From contig CM070508.1 of the NCBI GenBank assembly GCA_036346375.1, positions 17,664,852 through 17,728,851 of the forward strand: a stretch of DNA of 64,000 nucleotides. Direction: 5' to 3'. Positions 11,852-22,579 of the stretch are shown here, piece by piece (the stretch's first letter is position 1; every line of letters starts with the position of its first letter). The notes under the pieces were generated by a model. The model saw only the letters and a list, made by a program, of their open reading frames with translations, did not search any database and was not told where the DNA came from. Both the position numbers and the translations under genes were made by a program. Source of the DNA: Guadua angustifolia. Its lineage: Eukaryota > Streptophyta > Magnoliopsida > Poales > Poaceae.

Positions 11852-13554
11852 TGTGAGATCAAGTGATGAAAAATTGGTTGAATGGTGAAATTGGCATTGT
11901 AAAGTGACGTTGGTTATAGCATGTGCGGTGCTTGTGCATGTGCTATGTTGATATGATTATTATGCTGGTGATAGCATGATGGATTTTGTTTGATGCAATG
12001 CACTCATGTGAGTGGTTGCATGGATTGATTTTGAGGCAAGTCGTAGACTTGTGCTCAGATGTTCATTTAATTATGCTGGTGATAGCATGATGGTTTTGCT
12101 TGATGCAATGCATTTGTGTGAGTGGTTGCATGGATTAACCTTGAGTCAAGTCGTGGACTTGTGCTCGGATGCGTTGTTTGTTTATTCGTGTGCAGGTATT
12201 GCTCGAGGGCGAACTTGGTCGATGACGGGACCGGAATTAGGTTCATGGAGGAACTGAGGTTCGGGACTAGGTTCAGGGAGGAATCGAGGTCCTGGTGGTC
12301 GAGGATGTCATGCGGGACGTTCGGGCTAAAGAACGGTGCACACGAAGGCTGGTTAGTCATGTGAGTGCGGCAAGCGGGCCGTACGCGTGCATGTGTGAAT
12401 TTTGGGTTATATGCATATATTGGGCCATGTGTATTAGGCCAGGTGGATATGCATACATGTGTTAGGGTTTTGAGTTGTATAAAAGGACTTAAAACCTAAT
12501 CAATGAATTGATTGCTTTTGCTGGCGGCTGGAACGGCCGTTTTTCCATACGACAAGAGCTTTTTTCGGCGGCTGGAAGCTTGCCGTTTTTGATGCGTCAA
12601 TAATTTTGGCCGGCGGCAGTACATCCAACGAGCGACCTCTTCTAGTGTGGCGACTTGATCCGAGCGTCTCGGCGGATGAGTACCTGCGGCCGGCGGCGTG
12701 AAGAAAAAATACGCGCCTTGCTCCTGGCGTCTGGTCCCTCAACGGCATTCTCGTGAGTTCTTTGCAACTAGAAAGCGAGAGCTGCTGGTGGCTGGATAGG
12801 TCCTGCGACAAGGTAATGATCCTGGCGACTTAGATAATTCCTCCGAGGTTTGCTGGACGTCCCTTGCATGAACGACTAGAAGTGTTGTGACTAAAAAGGA
12901 GGCTTCTTGCATGCACATACTTGTGACGTGATTTCTTTTGAGCAACGGAAATTTTTCTTGCGGCTGGATTCAACTCCCGGAGTTCCTGGCGACGAGCAGA
13001 TCGGCGTCATCAAGGGAAGTTGATTAATCACGTAATTACGGTTAGATCAATTTTCGTCTCTTTTGATACAGTTAAATTGCGAAGGTCATAACTCTAGATC
13101 CGAATATCCGATTGAGGTGATTCTTATTGCGTTAGTTTCAGATTTGAATCTAGTTTATACAGTTAAAATTTAACATCAATTCGACGGTTAGATCTTTGGT
13201 AATTTTAGTTTTAGTGAACGTGTATCAGTCTATTTTTATTTGGTCTAGCGTCTGATTCAATAAAATTGCGAAGAAAATAACTTTAGATCCGTAGATTCGA
13301 TCGAGCTGATTTTTATTGGGTTAGCTTGCAAGTTGAGTCTACTTTCTACAGTTAAAATTTCACATCAATCTAACGGTGAGATCATCAGAAATTACTATTT
13401 TAGTAGATGTGTATTTCTCTGTTTTTGTCGAATCCGAATCAGGCAATTTGAGTTCGAATTGGGGTGTTTCAAAAATTATCAAAATTTTGATTTTAGCTTC
13501 CGCGCAATCATTCACCCCCCTCTGATTGCTAATTTAGTATATATCGATCCTACA
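11852..13554 (+). repeat. 3' LTR of the Copia element (about 1.7 kb)
   Basis: It begins after the polypurine tract as tgtgagatcaag and ends CCTACA at 13,554. A TATA box (gtataaaagg, about 12,479) with a following leader marks the promoter. A tandem duplication of about 110 bp occupies about 11,957-12,170 (ttatgctggtgatagcatga ... gacttgtgctc, two copies). The last 500 bases are shared with the 5' LTR. The start is inferred from the polypurine tract because the left LTR lacks this part. Confidence 0.55.
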
Positions 13555-14706
13555 GAAGTGTTACCCACGGACCCTACGCGCTTGGTCCGGAGGAATGGAA
13601 GATCCATGAAATGCTTCTCCGAATGGATAGAGCATGAGTCTAGGCAGAAATGGGCATTACTTTTTGACACCAATGGTGCCTGGTATGGGGTTATGACGAT
13701 AAACTTGGCTGAGGTTTACAATTAGGTCATGCGAGGACTGAGACCCCTTCCTCTTGTTGCTATAGTGGAGGGTGTTCTTCATGGTGTTGCGAAGTACTTT
13801 GTGGATCGTCATGCTAGGGCATTAGCCCACATGAGTAATCCTGATATGAAATACTCAGAGGTGATCTGTACGTACATGGAGGAGAAAGGAAAAAGGGGAG
13901 ATGCATAGAGCATTGAAAATGGGTACGAGGGAGCTTCGTTTCGAGGTACTGTGCAAAGAGAGAGCAGGACGTGGGACGAACCGGCGTAAAGTTGCTCACG
14001 AATGCATTCTACATCGGCAAACATGTGTATGCACATGCAACAAGCCTCGTCTGCTACACAAGCCATGCTCGCACATAATGGTTGCCTGTTCAGCAATCCG
14101 TATGGATCTAGGTATATTCTTGTCGCAATTCTTCAGTAAATAAGCGGTGACAGCAACTTGGTGCGGAGAAATGTACGACTTTTGAGTGGTGGGTTTGTTC
14201 ATGGAGCATCAGAGATGGGAGGATACACGGTGGGTTCCTGATATCAGTAGGCTCAAGGACGTAGGGCGATGACAAACAAGACATATAAGGAACGACATGG
14301 ACGCTGTAGAAAACAGGCATCATGCGAAGAAATACTCCGTTTAAAAGGAGACGGGACACTTTCAAGTATTGCCCAACAGTTCAGAAGCCGTGACATTGTT
14401 GCACGGGCTCCGCATATGTAATTGTTAGCTCGCATGTCAATGTGATATGTCGAATTCCTATATGTAATGCATGTATGGACATATGATGTGTAATGCATGT
14501 ATGGATGTTGGGTGTGTTATTACCGAATTCCATTTGGTTCAAATTTGTATGTTCGTTGGATGTGTTATTATCGCATTCTAGTTGTTAGCGTTTGTGGATT
14601 GTAATGTGTAGTCACTTTGTTGTATTCAAATTTTATTTGTAATCACTGAATTCAGTTTTATTGTGCATTTAATTTTGTACTAATATTGTTTTATTCAATT
14701 GCAGGT

Positions 14707-17332
14707 ATGGCGATGGACAGGGAGTACGAGTTGCTGGACCTAGTGATTGACGCGACTCATCGGAGTCGCTTGGCCACCTTGCCACCTCCAGAGGGGGAGC
14801 CATCGTTTGAGCTTACTGCCCTTCACTTGCGGATCCCGATGAGAGCATGGCGGGTCAACCCCCGATGGATTCCCAGGTTCGTGCACTTTTCCCACACTTT
14901 CCTTTCTATATCTTGTGCATTTCAACTAATAGTTGTGAGAATGTTTTCCTATAGGCTGAGAGCGGCAGGGTTACTACCCATCGCACGGATGGTGGAGGCG
15001 ACTGTGGCCAATGCACAGGATAGGCGTGGTGCCTCTAGGAGGTTCCCGTACGACAGGAGCTTGCTTAGCGCTTTGGCAGATCGCTGGCGCCCGGAGATGC
15101 ACACATTTCACCTCCCGTGCGGTGAGATGGCGCCGACACTGGAGGACATGAGCTACCTTCTTGGCCTACCTTACACCGGGGACGCGGTAGTGCCTGATGA
15201 CGTCCACCTGGAGTGGCGGACGGAGTTCCTAGCCCGTTTCGCGGACGTGCTACCAGCTGACAGTGACTACACACCTTTCATTTCTATGCACGGTCCGACG
15301 CAGAAGTGGCTTATACAGTTTTACGTAAGTGATATTAACTTTATCTAAATTTTAGTTCATTATCTCTTAAAGTTGTGAAACTGTCCATTACTTTTTTTGT
15401 AGCCCGAGAGGATGGCAGACGGAGCAGGGGAGTACATTGTTAGTCGCCACTTCGCAGCGTACCTCTTGTGGCTCTTCGGTTGGGTTCTGTTCAGCTCCTC
15501 CCACGGGGACACCATCGACAAGTACATGATCTAGTACACGAGGTTGATCGCAGACGCCAAGATCGAGGAGATCCCGTAGCTAGCGTGGGGACCGGCTGTG
15601 CTGGCTGCCACGTACCGGGGTGTTTGCGACGATTGTCGTCGCGTGGGGGATTGGTCCATTCTCGCGGGATGTCCTCTGCTACTTCAGTTGTGGACTTTCG
15701 AGAGGTTCCAGATCGGCCGGTTGCACATGGATCTGGGACCCTACGGAGCTAACTTCTACGGCGCCCCCGGGGATGACGTCGACCGTCTTACCATGGGGAG
15801 GTTGTGGTGCCATCGACGGGTTAGTAAAATGAACTTTACCATGAGTTATGCAATAATTTCAAAAAAAATTTCTCTAACTTCAGACTAATCCTTTTTTTGT
15901 AGCTGATGTACACGCCTGTCATGTCACACGCTTTGTACCCCGGGTACATAGCGATGTTCGACCAGCTGACAGATGATCGCGTTATCTGGCGTCTTTACCT
16001 CCCTGAGCTGGTAGCTGCGCGAGCATCTCACGGCCTCTCCTTGCATTGCACCCGTGACGCCGCCTTCTGGTTGACACGGCGCCACCTGGTGTTCGACGTG
16101 TACGTCAAGACGTATGCCGTGCACCGTGTCATGAGGCAGTTTAGTCTCTGCCAGGTCTTCCCCATCCCCACTAGTGAGGTGGTCCCACCTCACATGCACA
16201 CGTAAGTGCTCTTCCATGTCAATTTCAGTTGCATTATTTTTTGTGATGTTTGCGCTACTAACGTCATTACTCTTGTTCTCATGCAGGCTCATACGCAAGG
16301 GATTCGTTGGTGCCACGAGCTAGGTGACACGTATGATCCCTCATGCTCAGCAGTGGGCACAAGCGTTGGCGGATGTTCACGAGGAGGCTGCCCCGTATGA
16401 CCCCAGCACGTACGACGAGTACTCTGATGGTTCACACCACGCACACGTGTTCGCGTTACTCGCCTCCGAGGCACGTGCCCTCCACAGCGGACACCTATCC
16501 CACCCAGCCGGACTCAGTGTTTCATAGCTCAGTTAGTACTTCTTTCACATGCCTTCCAATGTATCGTTACTGTAATTGTACGAACTAACTAGCATTTCAA
16601 TTCGTGCATAGAGCGACCTCACTAGGGAGACCATGTAGGAGGTGGACGCACTACTGGCATGAGTAGGCTAGACGGATAGGATCGAGGACACGATGGACTA
16701 CCTGAGAGGGACGTTGCAGTGTGTACGCCAGAGGGCCACCCGCATCATCCAGCTTACGTCCTACAGGAGGCCTAGGGACGACGACGTCGTATCAGTTCAC
16801 GGACGTGCCTCAGCTGTACGGGGTCGACACGTGCCACAGGCCGTAGTTGCCACACCACGCACATAGGCGGCCCCCCTCCTCACATCTCAGGGGGATCTAG
16901 TTGGCAGCCTTCCGCGCCGTACGTCCCTATGACTACAGGTACACCACGTTATCCCTTTTCATCTTTTATGATCTTAATGTTATATGTTGTACTAACATGA
17001 AAACTTTATCAACAGTGGCCTATTCAGCACCAGACCAGAGCGTGAGCACCTCTGCTGAGTTCTTTCTGCTCAGCGACGCCGACTTGGACTTCTTCGTAGA
17101 TCCTTATCAGCAGCCCACGGGTATGGTCCTTGGACCCTCCCAGCTCGCCGATGCGCCGGGCCTGAGCCAGCCGTCATAGGACGTCTTCACTACTCCTCCA
17201 GCACCAGTACGGTCTACTAGGAGTACTCGTGGACAGGCCTCTGACCAGCTGACATACCCCTCTGGGCATGTGCAGCGTCGTAGGAGGCCTGGGACCACAC
17301 GAGGAGTAGAACCGCGCAAGAGTTGTAGTTAG
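14707..17332 (+). pseudogene. Plant mobile domain (PMD, MAIN-like) gene carried by the MULE
   Basis: Spliced exons read about 14,707-14,876, 14,955-15,324, 15,403-15,819, 15,903-16,201, 16,287-16,531, 16,612-16,936 and 17,014-17,332, with gt/ag junctions that keep frame at each joint examined. The protein begins MAMDREYELLDLV and shows PMD hallmarks: LRAAGLLPIARM, FHLPCGEMAPTLEDMSYLLGLP, WLIQFY, LLQLWTFERFQIGR. PMD proteins include host MAIN/MAIL factors involved in silencing and genome stability, and the domain is also found in plant transposons. This copy has TAG stops at 15,532, 15,577, 16,321, 16,636 and 16,669, a TGA at 16,660 and a likely one at 17,177, so it is a pseudogene. The exon model is mine and unverified. 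Confidence 0.75.
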
Positions 17333-18499
17333 GTTTTTTCCTTTCATACTAGATGTACTAAACATAATATTTTATCAGATTATGTAACATTCAAATATGG
17401 TATTTTATTTTGTTACATTATTTTCTATTACGATATCAGTTTATCCAACTTGTTCATTCCAAATCGATGGTTATTGGTTGCTGCTACATGATTATATGGT
17501 GATTCTTGTGTTGCGGGTACTTTCGTTAAAGACTAAACTCAAATATTCATATAATACAGCTCCAGCAACATTATCGTTTAGGGTGTTTGCGCTATCGATT
17601 TTTATATGATAAGCAAGTTGTAATTTGGATATTTTTCTATAACTTGGTTGTCCTATACTAAAGTGTGTTTCTGAATCAATTTCCTCAAAATTTGCTTTTA
17701 CACGAGTTGTTATACGAGTTGCCAAAAAAGCTTGAGTGATATAGATTTAGTGCAACTTGTGATCATTTAGGGTTTTTGTTGTGATTGGATTCATATGCAA
17801 AGTAAGTTATAAATAATATATTTTTATAGATTATGGTAGTATACATTATGGAGGGTGTTAATGGGTCATTCTTTATAATTTTTGCATTTGTCTGAGGTAT
17901 TTTACAGACTGTCAAAAATGCTTCAATGATTTAAGTTCTACACGTTTTGCGTCTTGTTTTTGTTTCTAGTTTGCGACTGCACTTTACAGGATATTTTGAC
18001 CATTCTTTAGGCATTAGTTAGGGATGGCTCTATGAGTGTCATAAAGCTATTCCCGTGATATTTGGCTTTTATCCGAGATGTTTTCCATATAATTGAATGT
18101 TACTGCCTTGTATTAAAATATTTTGACTAGACCTCAGAGCGAAGTGACAACACTCTTCAACCCACCGCTTTTTCAGTGCTACTTACAAAAACAGTTCTAT
18201 CAACTTTATCACGTTGATTGGATGGCACAGACAACAGCTTTCTCAGTGCGATGTGACAGCACGCTGCTATTACCTTTGTCAGACTGGTTCGACAACACTC
18301 TGATACCGCCAAAAGACAAAGCACTACCCATCTCAGACCGACGGACAAGACACTAGCGATCTTAGAGCGAGTGACAACACCCTGTCACCCACCGCTTTTT
18401 AAGACTGAAACAACAACACACTGCACTCCGCTTTTTCAGACGAATGCATGTTAGATAATAAATCGATTGTTGGTGGGTGACAGGCAGCGCGCAAAACCC
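17333..18499. other. Spacer between the PMD and zinc-finger genes
   Basis: It is AT-rich and non-coding up to about 18,120. From 18,128 there are diverged repeats of a gcgaagtgacaacactc...cccaccgctttttcag unit (18,128-18,175; 18,359-18,404; a partial copy at 18,415-18,444). Their position just upstream of the next gene's TATA box suggests a promoter or subterminal role inside the MULE (inference). Confidence 0.45.
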
Positions 18500-18507
18500 T
18501 ATATAAG
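18500..18507 (+). promoter_or_regulatory. TATA box of the zinc-finger gene
   Basis: TATATAAG lies 171 bases before the ATG at 18,671 and is followed by a purine-rich leader (gagagaagagag) typical of a plant 5' UTR. Confidence 0.6.
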
Positions 18508-18670
18508 GGTGATACCTGCCCTTTATACCACCCGCCTGCCTTCCTTCTCATCGAGCGAGACCAAGAGAATACGCAGAACCGAGAGAAGAGAGAAAAGAAG
18601 AGAGAAGGGAAGGAGAAGAGAAAAAAAGAGAGGGAGAAAAGAATAAAAAGAAATAGAGGATCAACCTAAA

Positions 18671-19275
18671 ATGCCGAGGCGTGCAAGTGCTAAGGGGAAG
18701 GGGAAAGCAAAGGAAGAGGGAGGCGCTTTGGCCTGGCCACGCAATATTGCGTACCAGGACCTCTTCCTACCTCACGGAGCTGTCCCACCGATGTGTTTAT
18801 GCGGAGATCCTTGCAGGCTTGCCCGCTCTTGGGAAATCACAATTTGGAAGAGGAGGTATTGGAAGTGCCGCAACTACGCCTTCGACCCGCCAGAGAAAAG
18901 CCTGAGGAATCGACAGATGGTAATAATCATACTTGTTTCGTAATATTTCTACATAAAACTTTGCTAATATATGTTTCATGCAGTCACCTCCTCCACTATG
19001 TGAATTTGAGCAATAGTTTGATATGGAAATCAACCCCGAAGACTAAAAGCTCCTTGATCAAGCCAACCGGGACGAGGAGCTCAGGCGGCAGCTACAAGAG
19101 CAGAGTGATGCCGCATGTGAAGAGGCACGTAGAAAGGAAGCGGAGGAGAAGGAGGCCGAGAGAGAGAGAGGAAGCGAGAGAGGGCACGTCGTGCCAGAGA
19201 AGCCCCACCGGACGCATGGTCGAAGGGGAAGTGGCCTCGATGCACTCAGTAGACATGAAGTTATACTCCTTCTAG
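18671..19275 (+). pseudogene. GRF-like zinc-finger accessory gene of the MULE
   Basis: Exon 1 (18,671 to about 18,918) starts MPRRASAKGKGKAKEEG, a basic N-terminus, then PPMCLCGDPCRLARS and RRYWKCRNYAFDPPEK. This gives a CxCG...YWxC pattern like GRF-type zinc fingers found in plant transposon proteins. A gt/ag intron (about 18,919-18,983) leads to exon 2: SPPPLCEFEQ, then a charged helical tail (EELRRQLQEQ, EEARRKEAEEKEAERE). Exon 2 has stops right after FEQ and after NPED, so this copy is probably dead. Likely role: nucleic-acid-binding accessory protein; the function is inferred only from the finger. It is the third plus-strand gene of the MULE. Confidence 0.6.
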
Positions 19276-20482
19276 TTTTAAGTTGTAATAAAGAGTGTGG
19301 CCTACCTTATTTTTCACAGTAACTTCTGATTTGAGAATCATCTTCTCTCTAATCTCTCTCTCCCACCCTCATTTTGTGACATCCAGTTGACCGTTCTAGA
19401 GATTACAACATCCAAGCAGCAATCAAATATCATTACTGCACATGGAACATGAAAACTTTGACTGCAATGCTCATAATAACAACCAAGGGCTCAAAATATT
19501 GAATCATAATAATTGGAATCATAATAACTATAATGTTCATAATGTCAACTGGATTACAGTCATAATAACTTCGACTGCAATCATAATAACTTTGACTGCA
19601 ATGCTCATAATAACAACCAAGGGCTCGTAATAACAACCAAGGGCAACGTTTTGTGAGTCCAAGTTTGTAATCCTATCACTCTCGTACCATACTCTTAGGG
19701 CCCTTCACAAAAAATTAGTAGGGAGAAAAAAACGATCGTATCAACATAAACCCTACTGTGGTTTGTGAGACTAATATTAAGCAGAAGAACTAAACAAATG
19801 GGATATCATCATCGCGTCTTAAATCTATATTGAAAATTGTATGATGGTAAATCTCAAATATGTAAAATAAATATAAAGAACATTGTGTGTAATGAAACTT
19901 ACCACTCCAAACATTTCTTATGTATATAGATTATATTTGATAGATTGCCCTCGTCACTGGACACAAGCCTTCCATTTAGGTAAAGTACCATCGGACCATG
20001 AAACTAAAATAGTAAAGTAAAAATATTTTAACGCCACTGCGAACTGCGTCAACAGATCACCTCAGACTTAAAAGATGCAAATGATTTGATTGTATTTACC
20101 TCACTGGTTCTAACTGAATGTCAAAAAACATATTCATCTTCAAATAAGTTGATTGGTGTTTGCAGCCTCTTCAATCCAGTAGCACCTTCATTGTCTTACT
20201 ATTAGCCGCATTTTCTAGAAACATTGCTTTCTGTATAGGAATGTTGATGCAGTCCAGTGTTACTTACGTTAACACCAGGTGTATTTCTTTTCATTTTATA
20301 TATAAAACATGTATCCACTCAGAATGTTTAATATACATTTAATCCCTTGCAAAAGAAAAATAATATACATCCAATTGCCTTTGTCTTAGAACCATTATAC
20401 GTCTAATCCCTTGCAATATTTATCGAGGGTTAAATTTACTTTTTGCAATTTCTAAATAAATGAATTATTAAAAAATCAATTT
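19276..20482. repeat. Non-coding MULE right arm with minisatellite
   Basis: A short-period repeat at about 19,440-19,645 reiterates aatcataataact, gactgcaatgctcataat and aacaaccaagggctc. The rest is AT-rich with no gene seen. Confidence 0.55.
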
Positions 20483-20690
20483 ATTTAAGTCGCTATTTCA
20501 ATTTGCGATAGAGGAAACTGCGACTAAGTCTTTGTCGCAATTTGGAATAGCGACTACATCTCTGTCGCAATTCTAAATTGCGATAGACCTTTGTCGCATT
20601 TCTAATTTGCGACAGAGACGTGTCGCATTTTGGAATCGTGACAGGTGTATATTTCTGTAATTTTTTTCGGCATATTATTTCTGTATTTTT
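20483..20690 (-). repeat. Right MULE TIR with palindromic unit array
   Basis: Five to six palindromic units of the gtcgcaatt...aattgcgac type run from 20,488 to 20,642, followed by tttttttcggcatattatttc. In reverse complement this matches the left end at 4,105-4,276. The right array has more units than the left, and individual units have diverged. Confidence 0.8.
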
Positions 20691-22579
20691 TTAAAAAAAA
20701 TATATTATTTAAAAAAATTATTGGATGAGGCAACTGATGTTGGACTATTTCCCCGGCAGTCACCGATGTTTAGGCTATCTTTCTTACAGGCTTTTGATTT
20801 CAGATCTCGAGTCATGGTCCAGGTAATCCGAGGACTATCTCCACCACTACACACCCGCCATGGTTGTATATGCTGTCGTTAACAATATACTATTATGCTT
20901 GATGACTCCATTGACAATATGCATGTATGATGCATGGCACGTACGCATCCAAAGTCCAAACTCTGCGTTGGCAAAATGGCACCAAACATAAATCCGTTCG
21001 CGTTGACGTACTAGCCACACCGTTCGGTCCACCCGGAGAAGTTCGAGTATTTGATGTACGTTCATATATGGTACGTACGTATACGAGCAGATATATATAT
21101 TGTACTTGTATGTACTTACGTATGTGTGGATGAATTAATCAATTAATATTCAGGCGGGGTGATTGATTTGAGGGATCACCTCGTCCTACAATGTATTTGT
21201 TTGTCATAGGATCACTTTCTAAATTTGGTAGGATGACATCATTCTTTACTTTGTATTATGCTTATACTTTTGAGAAATAATGTGACGGTGGATCACTCTA
21301 TTCCATCGAATGGTCAACTGACGATCCGTACTTCAAACCAAACACGGCAAGAGTTGACATGAACATATATACATGCCGACTTCACTTGTGGTTGTGGCTA
21401 GCTAGCTAGATTATAGCTACCACAAAGTCAGAGGGAGAGAGGTCAGAGGAGTAGCCAGGAGGCGGGTTAGGTCAATAATCAACGTGTGGATCGCCACAAT
21501 AGTTTCACGATTTCCCCCACAACTCGCGTCCACATCTCATCTTTTTTCTTTCGCACTTCTTTTGAGCGCGTCGAATTGTCAAAACCAACATATAGCAGTA
21601 GTATTTCTTTTCTTGATCCCCCCAAATGGACACTAAATTTCGTCGTTCCCATATTTCACTTTTGGTTTTGTCACGGCCTACCTTCCTTCACCAGCGCGGC
21701 TCCTCTATCGCCTCCTGCAACAACTGCAAGCTCCAATGCAACGGCGGAGCCACGAATTTTCCTAGAACAGTACTTCAATATTTTCTCTCCCAATACAAGT
21801 TGTATAAATCTTAAAGTAAATGAAAGGGTAAGTAATCACCATCTACTATTCATTAATACTTTAATATTTGTGCAATTGTTAAAAAGAAAAGCATGGAATC
21901 ATCTCTCAATTTCCTAAGCCTAGACAAGCTTAATTATGACTTGTATATTAATACAAATAAGTCTATATACATATCACCAGTGGTAGAATGGGACTAAAAA
22001 TAAAAGAAGTCGCCTTACATATCAGTATATCACCATACAATGGTAGACGTGGGACAAATTTCTAACTTAGCATATGGCAAATATGTAGGAAATTTCTTGT
22101 AGCTGGTGTGCAACCTGTGCTTTATGGCAGTTGTGTTTCCAACGATTCTGTTGTTTTCTAGAGTTTTCTTATCTACCAAAAACCTTCTTAGTTTGAAATT
22201 TACAAATTTGAATCAAAACAAAAGCCAAAGTCTAAAATCACTTTGTTTGTTTCCCTCTCTAACTCTAACTAATTGATAAAACCGATAGAGCAAATGAGCA
22301 ATTATAAGTTTACAACTATAAATTAATTACTAAGTTAATGAACTATCCATTTTAATATTCTAGTTCAGTTTCCAAATTTGAATTGAGTTCAAAAGGGGAT
22401 TTAGGATTTCCAGTCTAGTCTCCAATCACTAATACCAAATTATTAGTGTTAACTTCCACGGCTACTAGCCAGAGACGCTCGTCGGGAGGTTGCTCCGCCC
22501 CTGCTCCAATGTCACTTGGAATAATATTGATGCTTCTTCGTGGAAGGCTATATGGAGGTCTATCCGTGTTGTAATGAGT
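20691..22579. other. Intergenic, no gene recognised
   Basis: The sequence is AT-rich with short unrelated ORFs. An acgtacg-rich patch lies near 21,056-21,125. I see no conserved protein, RNA or clear inverted-repeat element. Confidence 0.4.

Larger units (their letters stand above)
6881..13554 (+). mobile_element. Copia-type non-autonomous LTR retrotransposon nested in the MULE
   Basis: The flanks show a perfect 5-bp target duplication GAAGT (6,876-6,880 and 13,555-13,559). The right end is a canonical ...CCTACA. The interior has a tRNA-Met-type primer site (7,520), a long gag, no recognisable protease, integrase or reverse transcriptase, and a polypurine tract at about 11,841. Similarity of gag and of LTR termini to the element at 22.6-29.1 kb places both in one lineage; long cysteine-rich gag and repeated gggggag tracts suggest the SIRE/Maximus group (inference). 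The two LTRs differ greatly in length: see the separate LTR entries. Confidence 0.8.
5437..14340 (+). pseudogene. MULE transposase gene, decayed and split by a retrotransposon
   Basis: The transposase lies in pieces at 5,437-6,880 and 13,555-14,340. In order it shows an acidic N-terminus (about 5,437-5,760), a MuDR-type DNA-binding segment (GAIYKNKFEVVKRVIWAI, about 5,800-5,855), the MULE catalytic core (GTFLTGKHKGQILTAI at about 6,394, then VCVIHDRHPGLL at about 6,570 and RWCKRHMGANFYKQF at about 6,675), and after the insertion KWALLFDTNGAWYGVM and a SWIM zinc finger (C-x-C-x11-C-x-H in CTCNKPRLLHKPCSH, about 14,030). The family normally has D at the start of the DGTF motif; here it reads CVVGTF, so the first catalytic aspartate is lost. 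In-frame stops at 6,330, 6,606 and 13,723 and frameshifts confirm decay. The reading ALEV-LPTD closes cleanly across the insertion once one GAAGT copy is removed. Confidence 0.85.
4105..20690 (+). mobile_element. Large multi-gene Mutator-like element (MULE)
   Basis: The two ends match as inverted repeats. At the left, gaaataatatgccgaaaaaa precedes an array of palindromic gtcgcaatt...aattgcgac units (4,113-4,276). At the right, the reverse complement of 20,483-20,680 shows the same gaaataatatgccgaaaaaa followed by the same kind of array. Between them lie a MULE transposase gene, a plant-mobile-domain gene and a GRF-like zinc-finger gene, all on the plus strand. The element is about 16.6 kb, of which 6.7 kb is a nested Copia retrotransposon. 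Outer edges are given where the inverted similarity stops; I could not identify a 9-10 bp target duplication, so the true ends may lie somewhat further out. All three genes carry stop codons, so this copy is not autonomous now. Confidence 0.75.
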
